From contig CALWPP010000011.1 in the NCBI GenBank assembly GCA_944383455.1, forward strand, positions 1-44,031: a stretch of 44,031 nucleotides of DNA, written 5' to 3'. The notes below the pieces were generated by a model. The model was not told where the DNA came from, did not search any database, and saw only the letters and a program-made list of their open reading frames with translations. This document shows, piece by piece, positions 35,442-43,910 of the stretch (positions within the stretch are counted from its first letter, which is position 1; every line of letters begins with the position of its first letter). The stretch comes from an uncultured Peptostreptococcaceae bacterium. Its GTDB lineage: Bacteria > Bacillota > Clostridia > Peptostreptococcales > Peptostreptococcaceae. The position numbers and the translations under genes were made by a program.

Positions 35442-35466
35442 TTCGCCTTATTTAGGCGAATTTTTG
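35440..35466 (+). terminator. Terminator after rpoD
   Basis: ATTCGCCT (35441-35448) pairs with AGGCGAAT (35454-35461), then TTTTT. The trmK-nif3 genes begin 18 bases later, so part of the transcription may read through. Confidence 0.85.
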
Positions 35467-35483
35467 TGTAGAAAGGAAGATAA

Positions 35484-36170
35484 ATGAAGCTAACTAATAG
35501 ATTACTTGAAATAGCAAACTTAATAACATCAAGAAAAATAGCAGACATAGGAACAGACCACGGTTATATACCAACATACCTTTTAGAAAATAATAAAATA
35601 GATTTTGCTATATTATCAGATGTAAATAAAGGACCTCTTGAAAATGCAAGGAAAGAAATAAGAAATAAAAAACTAGAAAATAAAGTAAATTTAAGACTAG
35701 GTAGTGGTATAGATATACTAGAGCCTTTTGAAGTAGATGAAATAATTATAGCTGGTATGGGTGGAATTTTAATTTCAGACATAATAGAAAATAAAAAAGA
35801 AGTAGTGAAAAGTGCTAAAAAATTAATACTTCAACCTATGCAAGCACAATTTGAACTTAGAAAGTATCTTTTAAATAATAATTTTGAAATAATTGATGAA
35901 ATATTAGTTAAAGAGGATTTTAGAATATATGAAATCATAGTTGCAAAATACACAGAAGATAAAAAAGAAATTGTTGATGAAATATATTATGAAGTCGGCG
36001 AAAAACTTATTGAAAAGAAAGATGTTTTATTAAATGAGTTTATAGATAAAAAAATATATTCATACAATAATATTTTAAACAAAATAAAAGATAATGATAA
36101 AATGAAGGAAAAAGTAATAAATATAAAAAATAATATTTATAAATTACAAAAATTAAAAATAGAGGTATGA
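35484..36170 (+). CDS. trmK: tRNA (adenine22-N1)-methyltransferase
   Basis: TrmK methylates A22 of some tRNAs. The 228-aa protein has the SAM-binding motif IADIGTDHGYIPTYLL, SDVNKGPL and the family-specific IIAGMGGILISDII and LILQPMQAQFELR. A helical C-terminal coiled part follows, as in B. subtilis YqfN. It lies between rpoD and nif3 as in many firmicutes. Confidence 0.92.
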   Translation: MKLTNRLLEIANLITSRKIADIGTDHGYIPTYLLENNKIDFAILSDVNKGPLENARKEIRNKKLENKVNLRLGSGIDILEPFEVDEIIIAGMGGILISDIIENKKEVVKSAKKLILQPMQAQFELRKYLLNNNFEIIDEILVKEDFRIYEIIVAKYTEDKKEIVDEIYYEVGEKLIEKKDVLLNEFIDKKIYSYNNILNKIKDNDKMKEKVINIKNNIYKLQKLKIEV

Positions 36171-36171
36171 T

Positions 36172-36948
36172 ATGATTTTAAAAGATATGATAAAAAAAAT
36201 AGAGGATAAATATCCACTTAACCTAGCCTATAGTTGGGATAATGTGGGATTAATAGTTGGAGATATAAATAAAGATATAAAAAAAATTATGGTTTCTTTA
36301 GAAGCTAATGAAAAGGTTATAGATGAAGCCATAAATAAAAATGTTGACATAATAATAACACATCATCCTTTCATATTTTCAAAAATAAATAAAATAACTA
36401 CATCAGACATAAAAGGTAAATTATTATATAAATTAATAAAAAGTGATATAGCTATATATTCAATGCATACAAATTTTGATGTCTCATTTGATGGTCTTAA
36501 TGATTATTTTATGGAAGTGATAGGATTTAAGAATACAGAAATACTAGATTTAAATGATAAAGGTTGTGGTCTTGGAAGAGTAGCTAACTTAGATGAAAGT
36601 ATTACTCTAATAGAGTTATGTAAACTTATTAAAGAAAAGTTTAATATAAAAAAGCTAAGTTTTTGTGGAGATCAAGAATCAAAAATAAAAAGAGTAGGCG
36701 TTGTAACTGGTTCTGGAAGTGATATGATTAAAATGTGTATAGATAAAAATATAGATGTTTTAATAACAGGAGATATAAAGTATCATCAAGCACAAGATGC
36801 AATTGATTTAGGTTTTAACTTAATAGATTGTGGTCATTTTGAAAGTGAAGATATATTTAAAGACTGTATGGGTAAGTTTTTAGAAAAAAGCTTTGATGTA
36901 GAAGTCATAAAAAGTGAAGTGAATTTAAATCCTTTTAACGTTTTATAA
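36172..36948 (+). CDS. Nif3-like dinuclear metal centre protein
   Basis: The 258-aa protein has the DUF34/NIF3 metal-site signatures ITHHPFIFSKINKI, YSMHTNFDV and DCGHFESE. The long insert seen in B. subtilis YqfO is missing, giving the short form. The biochemical role of the family is unsettled (metal insertion or GTP cyclohydrolase-like chemistry has been proposed). It starts one base after the trmK stop. Confidence 0.9.
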   Translation: MILKDMIKKIEDKYPLNLAYSWDNVGLIVGDINKDIKKIMVSLEANEKVIDEAINKNVDIIITHHPFIFSKINKITTSDIKGKLLYKLIKSDIAIYSMHTNFDVSFDGLNDYFMEVIGFKNTEILDLNDKGCGLGRVANLDESITLIELCKLIKEKFNIKKLSFCGDQESKIKRVGVVTGSGSDMIKMCIDKNIDVLITGDIKYHQAQDAIDLGFNLIDCGHFESEDIFKDCMGKFLEKSFDVEVIKSEVNLNPFNVL

Positions 36949-36973
36949 GATGGCTAAGCCATCTTATTTTTTT
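36945..36973. terminator. Bidirectional terminator containing the nif3 stop codon
   Basis: ATAAGATGGC (36945-36954) pairs with GCCATCTTAT (36958-36967), then TTTTTT. It also ends the convergent holin gene, whose stop is at 36964-36966. Confidence 0.88.
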
Positions 36974-37269
36974 AAAAAATTTTTTATTTCATAAATTGAT
37001 GACTCTATAAGAATATCAGCTTGTTCTTTAGTAAGCTTATTGTTACTTATTTCAATTAGTTTATTTTGAGCTAACTCTTTTTTATCTATTCCTTTAAGCT
37101 CTGGATTAAGTTGCTCAATTGCCATTACAACTTGTTTTGCTAATTGAGTATAATTTTTTGTTTTTTCACATCCAACTTTATGGTTTAAATAATTTGTTAA
37201 TAAAGTACCTATAATTGTTATTATAGTAGTAGTTACTGTTAAAAGTAGTTTAAATAATGCATCTTCCAA
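36964..37269 (-). CDS. Phage holin, LLH-family-like
   Basis: The 101-aa protein has one hydrophobic helix at the N-terminus (about 8-27) and a charged helical C-terminus with QLAKQVVMAIEQLNPELKG, KKELAQNKL and LTKEQADILIESSIYEIK, the pattern of LLH-type holins. Holins make membrane holes for phage lysis. No lysin, portal or tail gene is near, so it is an orphan, possibly domesticated. It starts after GGTGATTATT on the minus strand and is divergent from the next small membrane gene. Confidence 0.75.
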   Translation of the reverse strand: MEDALFKLLLTVTTTIITIIGTLLTNYLNHKVGCEKTKNYTQLAKQVVMAIEQLNPELKGIDKKELAQNKLIEISNNKLTKEQADILIESSIYEIKNFLKK

Positions 37270-37378
37270 TAATAATCACCTACGTTAAATAATGTAAATA
37301 GAAAATATAATAATTTTTATTTATTTAATAGAAATAATATAAGATATAATATGCCAATAAAATCAAGAGGTGATAAAT

Positions 37379-37759
37379 ATGATTAAAACAATATTAAAAA
37401 ATAAGATAAAAAAAGAAATAAAACATGAAAGTAGTAAAATATTGTTATATACTTTAGCTGGAGTAATAGGTACTTTAATATACAAAAGATTAAAAAATAA
37501 TAAAATTAATAATTCTTTAAATTATAAACACAATGATTTAAAAAATAATTTAGCTAATGAAGAATATATAGAACTAAAAAATAAAATAGATGAATTTAAC
37601 TCAAGAAGAATAAATGATGAAAATAATTGCGATGCATCTATAAATGAAATAAAGAATATCATAAACAAAACATCTTCTTCAAAAAAAGATTTAGATATTG
37701 ATTTTTTTAAGGAAGATAAATTTGAAGAGTTTCAAGAAGAAATGGACAAAAAGTTATAA
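37379..37759 (+). CDS. Small membrane-associated protein of unknown function
   Basis: A 126-aa Lys/Asn-rich protein not recognised. A hydrophobic segment (about 19-37, LLYTLAGVIGTLIY) could insert in the membrane, and an acidic C-terminus follows. ATG 37379 has AGAGGTG six bases upstream. It is divergent from the holin gene with 109 bases between, so the two could share a control region. It is followed by its own terminator. Confidence 0.6.
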   Translation: MIKTILKNKIKKEIKHESSKILLYTLAGVIGTLIYKRLKNNKINNSLNYKHNDLKNNLANEEYIELKNKIDEFNSRRINDENNCDASINEIKNIINKTSSSKKDLDIDFFKEDKFEEFQEEMDKKL

Positions 37760-37780
37760 ACTCCATTTAAAATGGAGTTT
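37758..37780 (+). terminator. Terminator after the small membrane protein gene
   Basis: AAACTCCATTT (37758-37768) pairs with AAATGGAGTTT (37770-37780). The T run after it is weak (TTTATAAAA). Confidence 0.65.
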
Positions 37781-37864
37781 ATAAAAATTACCGAGTGCAT
37801 ATTAATTAAAAAATTTTTAAAATAAAAAAATATATGATAAAATAAAAAGAAAAAGGAGTAAAAT

Positions 37865-38890
37865 ATGATATACAGTTTTAAAAACGATTATAGTGAAGGT
37901 TGTCACGAGAATATAATTAATACCTTAGCAAAAACTAATAATATGCAAGAATATGGTTATGGAGAGGATAGTTTCTGCTATGAAGCAAAAGAGTTAATAA
38001 AAAAGAAAATAAATAAATATGACTCTGATGTACATTTTGTATCTGGAGGTACGCAAGCAAATTTAATTATTATTTCATCTATATTAAGACCTTATGAAGC
38101 AGTCATATCTGCAGATACAGGACACATAAACGTAAATGAAACAGGAGCTATAGAAGCTACTGGTCATAAAGTATGTTCAGTTAAAACAAATAATGGAAAA
38201 TTAACTATAGATAACATAAAAAATGTACTAAGAAATTATAATAGTGAACATATGGTAAAACCTAAACTTGTTTATATATCAAATACTACAGAACTTGGCA
38301 CAGTTTATAAAAAGGCTGAGTTAGAAAGTATTTATAACTTTTGCAAGGATAATAATTTATATTTACACATTGATGGAGCTAGAATAGGAAGTGCTATAAC
38401 ATCAAAATATAATGATATGACTCTTAGTGATATCGCTAATCTTTGTGATGTATTTTATATTGGCGGAACTAAAAATGGTGCATTATTAGGTGAGGCTATA
38501 GTAATAAATAATGATAATTTAAAGGAAAACTTCAGATATTACATAAAACAAAGAGGAGCATTACTTGCAAAAGGAAGAATAATGGGAATTTGTTTTTCTG
38601 AATTATTTAAGAATAATTTATTTGAAGAGTTAGCACTTCATTCTAATAAAATGAGCTATAAGATAGCTGATGCTATGAAAAAGTTGGGATATAAGTTTTA
38701 TGCTGAAGTTGAGTCAAATCAAATATTTATAGTAATGAATAACAAAACTGTAGAAAAACTAAGTAAAGATTATGGAATAACTATTCAACAAATAATTGAT
38801 GAAAATAACTCTTTAATTAGAATAACTACTTCATTTAAAACTATTGAAGAAAAAGTTGATGAATTTATAGAATACTTAAATAATTTATAA
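37865..38890 (+). CDS. Low-specificity threonine aldolase
   Basis: This 341-aa PLP enzyme of fold type I (beta-eliminating lyase family) should split threonine to glycine and acetaldehyde. It has FKNDYSEGCHENI, QEYGYGEDSFCYEA, FVSGGTQANLII, LHIDGARIG and the PLP-Lys region FYIGGTKNGALLGEA. Length is usual. ATG follows AAAAGGAG. The ferment product glycine could feed one-carbon and folate metabolism, but the gene stands with proC, not with the folate genes. Confidence 0.9.
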   Translation: MIYSFKNDYSEGCHENIINTLAKTNNMQEYGYGEDSFCYEAKELIKKKINKYDSDVHFVSGGTQANLIIISSILRPYEAVISADTGHINVNETGAIEATGHKVCSVKTNNGKLTIDNIKNVLRNYNSEHMVKPKLVYISNTTELGTVYKKAELESIYNFCKDNNLYLHIDGARIGSAITSKYNDMTLSDIANLCDVFYIGGTKNGALLGEAIVINNDNLKENFRYYIKQRGALLAKGRIMGICFSELFKNNLFEELALHSNKMSYKIADAMKKLGYKFYAEVESNQIFIVMNNKTVEKLSKDYGITIQQIIDENNSLIRITTSFKTIEEKVDEFIEYLNNL

Positions 38891-38912
38891 TTATATTTTG
38901 GAGTAAATGGAT

Positions 38913-39716
38913 ATGAAGATTGGTTTTGTAGGCTGTGGAAATATGGCAACGGCTATGATAAATGGAATATTAAATTCTAATATAGTAAAATGTAGTGATA
39001 TAATAGTTTCAGCAAAAACTCAAAAGACTCTTGATAATATTAAGGAAAAATTTAATGTAAATACCACTATTGATTCAAAAGTAGTTTGTAAAAACAGTGA
39101 TATAATTATTTTGGCTACTAAGCCAAATATTTATACTGAGATATTAAATAATATTTTTAAAAGTTTAGATAATACTAAAATAATAGTTAGTATTGCTGCT
39201 GGAAAAACTATAAAAAGTATAGAAGATATAATTGGTTATGATAAAAAAATAATAAGAACAATGCCAAATACACCTTCTTTGGTTAATGAAGGTATGAGTG
39301 CAATATGTAAAAATAGTAATATAACTTCTGGTGACCTTAATAAAGTTTTAGATATATTTAATTCATTTGGTAAAACAGAAGTAGTTGATGAGAGTTTAAT
39401 TGATGTTGTTATTGGAACTAGTGGTTCTTCTCCTGCTTATATTTATATTTTAATAGAAGCTATGGCAGATTGTGCAGTTAAATATGGTATGAATAGAGAT
39501 ATGGCTTATAAATTTGTCTCTCAGGCAGTTTTAGGTTCTGCTAAAATGGTTCTTGAAACTAATATACATCCGGGTAAATTAAAAGATAATGTATGTTCTC
39601 CAGGTGGAACTACAATAGAAGCAGTTTCTAAGCTTGAGGAAACTGGATTTAGAAGTTCAATAATCAGTGCTATGAGTGTAGCAATTGAAAAATCTATAAA
39701 TATGAGTAAGGTATAA
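38913..39716 (+). CDS. proC: Pyrroline-5-carboxylate reductase
   Basis: ProC makes proline from pyrroline-5-carboxylate with NAD(P)H. The 267-aa protein has the Rossmann start IGFVGCGNMATAMINGI, RTMPNTPSLVNEG and the C-terminal dimer domain with GSSPAYIYILIEAMAD and CSPGGTTIEAV. ATG 38913 is nine bases after TTGGAG; ATG 38907 is too close to that site. No proA or proB is in the window. Confidence 0.93.
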   Translation: MKIGFVGCGNMATAMINGILNSNIVKCSDIIVSAKTQKTLDNIKEKFNVNTTIDSKVVCKNSDIIILATKPNIYTEILNNIFKSLDNTKIIVSIAAGKTIKSIEDIIGYDKKIIRTMPNTPSLVNEGMSAICKNSNITSGDLNKVLDIFNSFGKTEVVDESLIDVVIGTSGSSPAYIYILIEAMADCAVKYGMNRDMAYKFVSQAVLGSAKMVLETNIHPGKLKDNVCSPGGTTIEAVSKLEETGFRSSIISAMSVAIEKSINMSKV

Positions 39717-39718
39717 TT

Positions 39719-40042
39719 ATGTTTGTAAATAATTTATTAGATAAAACAGAAGAATTTATGATTTTTTTTAAGGGTAATGATAAATATATATTACTAGATA
39801 AAGTAGTTTTTGAAATTGCTAAAAATGATGTAACTTGGCTTTTTAAAGTTTATTTAGATAAATTTAATATACTAAAAAATGATAATATAACTGATTATAT
39901 GAAAAATAAGTATGAAGATATTGATTTAATTTGTTTAGAAGGTAATTTATTTGTTAATGAAAAATTTATAAGATGTATGCTTTTTGAACTTGTTGAAAAT
40001 AATATTTTAGAATTTGAAGATGATATTTATAAGATAAAATAA
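39719..40042 (+). CDS. Small acidic protein of unknown function
   Basis: A 107-aa protein not recognised. It has no membrane helix or signal, and alternates charged and aromatic residues (FMIFFKGNDKYILLDKVVFEIA; VENNILEFEDDIYKIK). The end could be a small winged-helix-like unit, but this is weak. It begins two bases after the proC stop, so it is translated with proC. Confidence 0.55.
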   Translation: MFVNNLLDKTEEFMIFFKGNDKYILLDKVVFEIAKNDVTWLFKVYLDKFNILKNDNITDYMKNKYEDIDLICLEGNLFVNEKFIRCMLFELVENNILEFEDDIYKIK

Positions 40043-40132
40043 AATATTATCAGTTTATTTAATTATATTTTAATAATATAAAAAATATGTTATCATATAA
40101 TAGTTAGAAAATTAAATAAGGAATGGTGCTTT

Positions 40133-40723
40133 ATGAGTTACGAGAGAATTATTGAAGAGATTAAAATGAAAAACTCTATGCAGGATACCAATGCACATCT
40201 TAAAATGTCTAAGATGCTCGCTATTGATAAAGCTAGATTTGGTAAATTACCTATATATAAATTGACAAAAGAAGTTTTACAGGAACTTTTTGTTGAAGAA
40301 GAAATAAAGATTGAAGATATAGCAAGTCTTTTTGAAGTGCCAGTAAATGTTGTAGAAAATTCTATAAAACTTGCAGGAATTCCTATGAAAGATAAAGTAA
40401 ATTATCTTGATAGAAATTTTGTAAAAGCTGAGAGGATGTCTATAAGTCCAATAACTAATTACTATATGAGAGAACTTGACAATATGCTTTCTATAAAAGA
40501 TATGAAATTAAAAAGATTTGCTACTGAACAGTTACTAAAATCATATAGTGAAGTATTTTTTAAGCTTGGTCTTATAAAAAAAGAAAACCAATTAGTTATG
40601 ATTAAAAAAGATGAAAATGCTACTCCTTATATGTACTTATATAACTTAACTGTTGCTGAAGCTATGTATCATTTTGACATATTGGATATAAATTGGATAA
40701 TAGTTCCTTTAAAAGACAATTAA
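40133..40723 (+). CDS. Predicted HTH protein of unknown function
   Basis: The 196-aa soluble protein is not recognised. Residues about 57-78 (IKIEDIASLFEVPVNVVENSIKLAGI) look like a helix-turn-helix, and an upstream KLPIYKLTKEVLQELF helix fits a small DNA-binding unit. The C-terminus is helical with aromatic residues. No enzyme motif is seen. It has AAGGAATGG upstream and its own space, so it is probably monocistronic. Confidence 0.55.
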   Translation: MSYERIIEEIKMKNSMQDTNAHLKMSKMLAIDKARFGKLPIYKLTKEVLQELFVEEEIKIEDIASLFEVPVNVVENSIKLAGIPMKDKVNYLDRNFVKAERMSISPITNYYMRELDNMLSIKDMKLKRFATEQLLKSYSEVFFKLGLIKKENQLVMIKKDENATPYMYLYNLTVAEAMYHFDILDINWIIVPLKDN

Positions 40724-40784
40724 TTATTTTTGTGTATATTATTTTTATTATATAATATAAATATAATAAATGGGGGTGTTGTTT

Positions 40785-41102
40785 ATGAAAGAGTTTCGTT
40801 TAAACTCTGGAACTAGTGTTGCTATTGACGATACAAAAGTTATAATTCTTAGAAATGAAGATAAAGGAATATCAAAAAAATTTGTTGCAGGGAGAGCTAA
40901 AGGTGAGGTTGTTATAAGATTATCAACTATATCTAGTCTTATAATATATGGTGATTATTTACTTGTATGTGGATTAGGTCTACCAACACCAAAGGAATTT
41001 TCAAGTTCTAATTTAGTTCAAATTAAACAATATCCAAACTGTATTGTTGGTAGCGAAGAAGAAATTAGAGGTATTTTTGAGTATATTAAAAAATTATTAT
41101 AA
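40785..41102 (+). CDS. Small beta-rich protein, possibly bacterial PH-like
   Basis: The 105-aa protein alternates short strands (TSVAIDDTKVIILRN, VVIRLSTISSLIIYGDYLLVCGLG) and ends in a helix (SEEEIRGIFEYIKKLL). That strand-strand-helix plan fits a bacterial PH or DUF4429-like domain, judged by pattern only. ATG 40785 has GGGGGTG upstream. It has a strong terminator of its own. Confidence 0.5.
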   Translation: MKEFRLNSGTSVAIDDTKVIILRNEDKGISKKFVAGRAKGEVVIRLSTISSLIIYGDYLLVCGLGLPTPKEFSSSNLVQIKQYPNCIVGSEEEIRGIFEYIKKLL

Positions 41103-41131
41103 AAAGGATTAGATTTATCTAATCCTTTTTA
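41101..41131 (+). terminator. Terminator after the PH-like gene
   Basis: AAAAAGGATTAGAT (41101-41114) pairs with ATCTAATCCTTTTT (41117-41130). Confidence 0.85.
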
Positions 41132-41238
41132 TAATAATTTGTAGTAATAAATAGCAAAAAATACGACAAATAACTACTATTTTTTCTGTAAATATGTTAA
41201 TATATATTACAGTAAATGATTAGAATGAGGTGAAATTA

Positions 41239-43116
41239 TTGATTTTTATAATATTAGCATTCGCTGTTGGTGGTGCTATATTTTTTATTATAAATAGTAA
41301 AAAATCTAGTAGTAATATTGAAAAGACAGAAGTTGATAATCTAAATACAGGTATTGGACCTGAGATGATGTTAAATTTAAATGATGACAAAGAAATACAT
41401 ATAGATACAGATAATAATCCTGATGAAGAAATAATAGACTTGAATTATACTTTAAATAATACTGAATCAGTACTAAAAAATAATGATCCTGAAAATCTAG
41501 ATAATTTAAAAGAAAATAATTCTAATAAAATTATTGAAAATCCTTCATTTAAAAACGGTCAATTTAAAAACTTTATGGAAATGACAAGTGATGAATTTAG
41601 AGCTATGATAAACTATGAAAATAATGAAATAAATAATAATATTATGAACTCTAATAAAGATATTGATATGTCACTTGTTGTTGGTAAGTATGAGATATTA
41701 AAACGTATGAAGGAAATAAGAGATAATACTTTAGATAAAGAATTTGAGATAAAAAGAGTAAAACTAGAACACAAAAGCGAAGAACAAAGACAAAATTATC
41801 TTACAAAAATAAGACTTTTAATGCTTTTATCAAGACATAATCCTATTGGTCTTAGTATAGAAGAAATAAGAGATAAAGATGATGAACTTGGAAGATTATC
41901 TATACAAAAATTAAGTATTATGCTTAAAAATCTTATAAGTAATTGTAATATACAAAAATATTCTACATCGGTTGATACTTTTTTTGTATATGTAAATTCA
42001 ATAGGATATGATTTTAGTATGCTAAAAGAGCCTGTTTGGGAAGTTGAAGAAAGCACTAAAAATGAAGAAAATATAGGTTCTTTAGAAGTTATGGAACTTT
42101 TAGACCTTAAAGAAGAGCATTTTTCTGATAGTGGTATTATAAAACAAAATATACACTACTATCTAAATAAATATTTAAACTTAAAAACTAAATCGAATTT
42201 ATCAACTGCAAATTTAAATACTATGCTAAATGAATTATACAAAGATATAACTAGTATGATTAAATTTGATGATTATAAAAGAATTATTTCTACAAGTGAT
42301 GTAAATATAAATCTTGTAAAAGGAATATACCTTTACAATTTGAAAGAATTTTTACTTGAATTTGATGGAAATGATTATGATGTTTATGTAAATTCATATA
42401 CAAATATCATTAATAATATACATAAGAATTTATTTATGCCAGAGGATCAAATAACTAAACCATCTATAATAGAATCATTAGGTATGCTTAAAAATAAACT
42501 AAATGTAGATTTTAATACTGAAGATATAAATTATCAAAATGAAGATAGTAAATATATAAAAAAAGCAATAGCAGTAGATTTTGTAGTTAAAGCTATTTTT
42601 AAGGTTAAAGACCAAAACAATATATTTTATGGAAGTAAACTTAATGCAATTAAATTTTTAAGTTATATATCTGATGGGGTAGTATTTTTTAGGGATGACC
42701 AAATAGAATTTGATGGAAGTAAAAGAGAAGCTTTAGGCCTTGAATTTAATTCTAGCTCTATATGGATAAATCCTGAGATACTTTTGGACGTTAATACATT
42801 TATAAGAGAAGCTCTTGATTTGATTGACTTTATTGAGGAAGAGGATAAATTTAAAATAAACTTAGCAGATATTGACGAAGAAATTAGAGGACATTTTAAT
42901 GATGAACATATAACTGCATATTCTTTTTTAAGTCTATTTATAAACAAATATGCTGAGTTTAATATAATTGATGGCTTTAATGGATTTGAAATTAAAGTTA
43001 ATGAATATTTAAAAGAAAAATTCCCTGATATAAATAATTATTTAGAACAATTAATAAAAGTTATAGCAGATTTTAATAAGTTACCAATAGAAAATAAGGA
43101 AGTTAACTTTTTGTAA
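41239..43116 (+). CDS. Large membrane-anchored protein of unknown function
   Basis: A 625-aa protein that I do not recognise. An N-terminal membrane helix (about 2-20) is followed by NSKKSSS, so by the positive-inside rule the rest should be cytosolic. An acidic Asn/Asp-rich linker (to about 130) leads to a helical body. A short stretch (about 195-240: LLMLLSRHNPIGLSIEEIRDKD, LGRLSIQKLSIMLKNLI) could be a winged-helix-like fold. TTG 41239 has GAGGTG six bases upstream; a GTG at 41230 falls on that site. A terminator follows. It may be specific to this lineage. Confidence 0.6.
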   Translation: MIFIILAFAVGGAIFFIINSKKSSSNIEKTEVDNLNTGIGPEMMLNLNDDKEIHIDTDNNPDEEIIDLNYTLNNTESVLKNNDPENLDNLKENNSNKIIENPSFKNGQFKNFMEMTSDEFRAMINYENNEINNNIMNSNKDIDMSLVVGKYEILKRMKEIRDNTLDKEFEIKRVKLEHKSEEQRQNYLTKIRLLMLLSRHNPIGLSIEEIRDKDDELGRLSIQKLSIMLKNLISNCNIQKYSTSVDTFFVYVNSIGYDFSMLKEPVWEVEESTKNEENIGSLEVMELLDLKEEHFSDSGIIKQNIHYYLNKYLNLKTKSNLSTANLNTMLNELYKDITSMIKFDDYKRIISTSDVNINLVKGIYLYNLKEFLLEFDGNDYDVYVNSYTNIINNIHKNLFMPEDQITKPSIIESLGMLKNKLNVDFNTEDINYQNEDSKYIKKAIAVDFVVKAIFKVKDQNNIFYGSKLNAIKFLSYISDGVVFFRDDQIEFDGSKREALGLEFNSSSIWINPEILLDVNTFIREALDLIDFIEEEDKFKINLADIDEEIRGHFNDEHITAYSFLSLFINKYAEFNIIDGFNGFEIKVNEYLKEKFPDINNYLEQLIKVIADFNKLPIENKEVNFL

Positions 43117-43139
43117 GAGAGATTTTTTCTCTCTTTTTT
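43115..43139 (+). terminator. Terminator after the large unknown gene
   Basis: AAGAGAGA (43115-43122) pairs with TCTCTCTT (43128-43135), followed by TTTT. The TAA stop overlaps its start. Confidence 0.85.
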
Positions 43140-43206
43140 ATTTTGAGTAAATAAAAATTTATATATTTGTAAAAAATAACTTCAAATAAAGTGATGGAGG
43201 AAATTT

Positions 43207-43752
43207 ATGAAATCAACTATAATACTTTCAACTACTAATAATAATTCTTTATCAAAAGAGATAGTAGAAAGCTTAGTAAGTAAATTAAATAGAAATAATG
43301 TTAATTATGAAATAATAGATTTGTATAAGGATAATTTTAATCCTGTTATGAGTCAAAATCAAGAAAAACTATATGAAAATGGAGATACTGATTGTGATTT
43401 AGTTAAAAAGTATCAAGATATTCTTAAAAATACTGATGAAATAATTTTAGTTTTTCCTCTTTGGTTTAATAATGTACCTGCTATTTTAAAAGGATTTTTT
43501 GACAAGGTATTATTAAAAGGTTTTGCTTTTAAAGAAGAAAGTAATGATACAATAGGTCTTTTAACTAATATAAAGTCTGGACTTGTAATTAGTACTTCAG
43601 AATCAAGTGATAATTACCTAAAAGAAATGGGAAATCCAATAGAAACTGTTGTTGTTAGAGGCACTTTAGGAGTTTGTGGAATAGAAAATGTAGAGTATAT
43701 TAATGTTAATTCTGAAAATAAAAGTATTCATTTTGAAAAATACTTTAAATAA
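43207..43752 (+). CDS. Flavodoxin-fold NAD(P)H oxidoreductase
   Basis: The 181-aa protein has the Flavodoxin_2 pattern: an N-terminal strand (STIILSTTNNNSLSKEIVESL), then DEIILVFPLWFNNVPAILKGFFDKVLLKGFAF, the FMN-binding and dimer segment typical of NAD(P)H:quinone and FMN-dependent reductases. It likely reduces quinones or other electron acceptors. ATG follows GGAGG. It stands alone, ended by a terminator. Confidence 0.88.
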   Translation: MKSTIILSTTNNNSLSKEIVESLVSKLNRNNVNYEIIDLYKDNFNPVMSQNQEKLYENGDTDCDLVKKYQDILKNTDEIILVFPLWFNNVPAILKGFFDKVLLKGFAFKEESNDTIGLLTNIKSGLVISTSESSDNYLKEMGNPIETVVVRGTLGVCGIENVEYINVNSENKSIHFEKYFK

Positions 43753-43757
43753 AGTAG

Positions 43758-43780
43758 TCCTACCTCTTGGTGGGATTTTT
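43758..43780 (+). terminator. Terminator after the flavodoxin-fold gene
   Basis: TCCTACC (43758-43764) pairs with GGTGGGA (43769-43775), with one G-T pair, then TTTTT. Confidence 0.8.
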
Positions 43781-43805
43781 GTTTATAAAATATAATTAAA
43801 AAGTA

Positions 43806-43834
43806 TTGACAAAATAAAATTATAGATATATATT
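43806..43834 (+). promoter_or_regulatory. Promoter of clpB
   Basis: TTGACA (43806-43811), a 17-bp spacer and TATATT (43829-43834), just upstream of the CIRCE box. Confidence 0.75.
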
Positions 43835-43848
43835 TTATTTTAAATAAA

Positions 43849-43875
43849 TTAGCACTCTACCTATATGAGTGATAA
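43849..43875. promoter_or_regulatory. CIRCE operator (HrcA site)
   Basis: TTAGCACTC, nine bases, GAGTGATAA, matching the CIRCE consensus TTAGCACTC-N9-GAGTGCTAA with one mismatch in the right arm. It lies 36 bases before clpB and just after the promoter, so HrcA should repress clpB when unstressed. Confidence 0.92.
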
Positions 43876-43910
43876 TAAATATATTTTTATTGATATATAC
43901 GGAGGTATTT

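Noticed and set aside
36964..37269. Part of a prophage
   Set aside because: Both flanks are housekeeping genes (nif3, threonine aldolase) and no other phage gene is visible.
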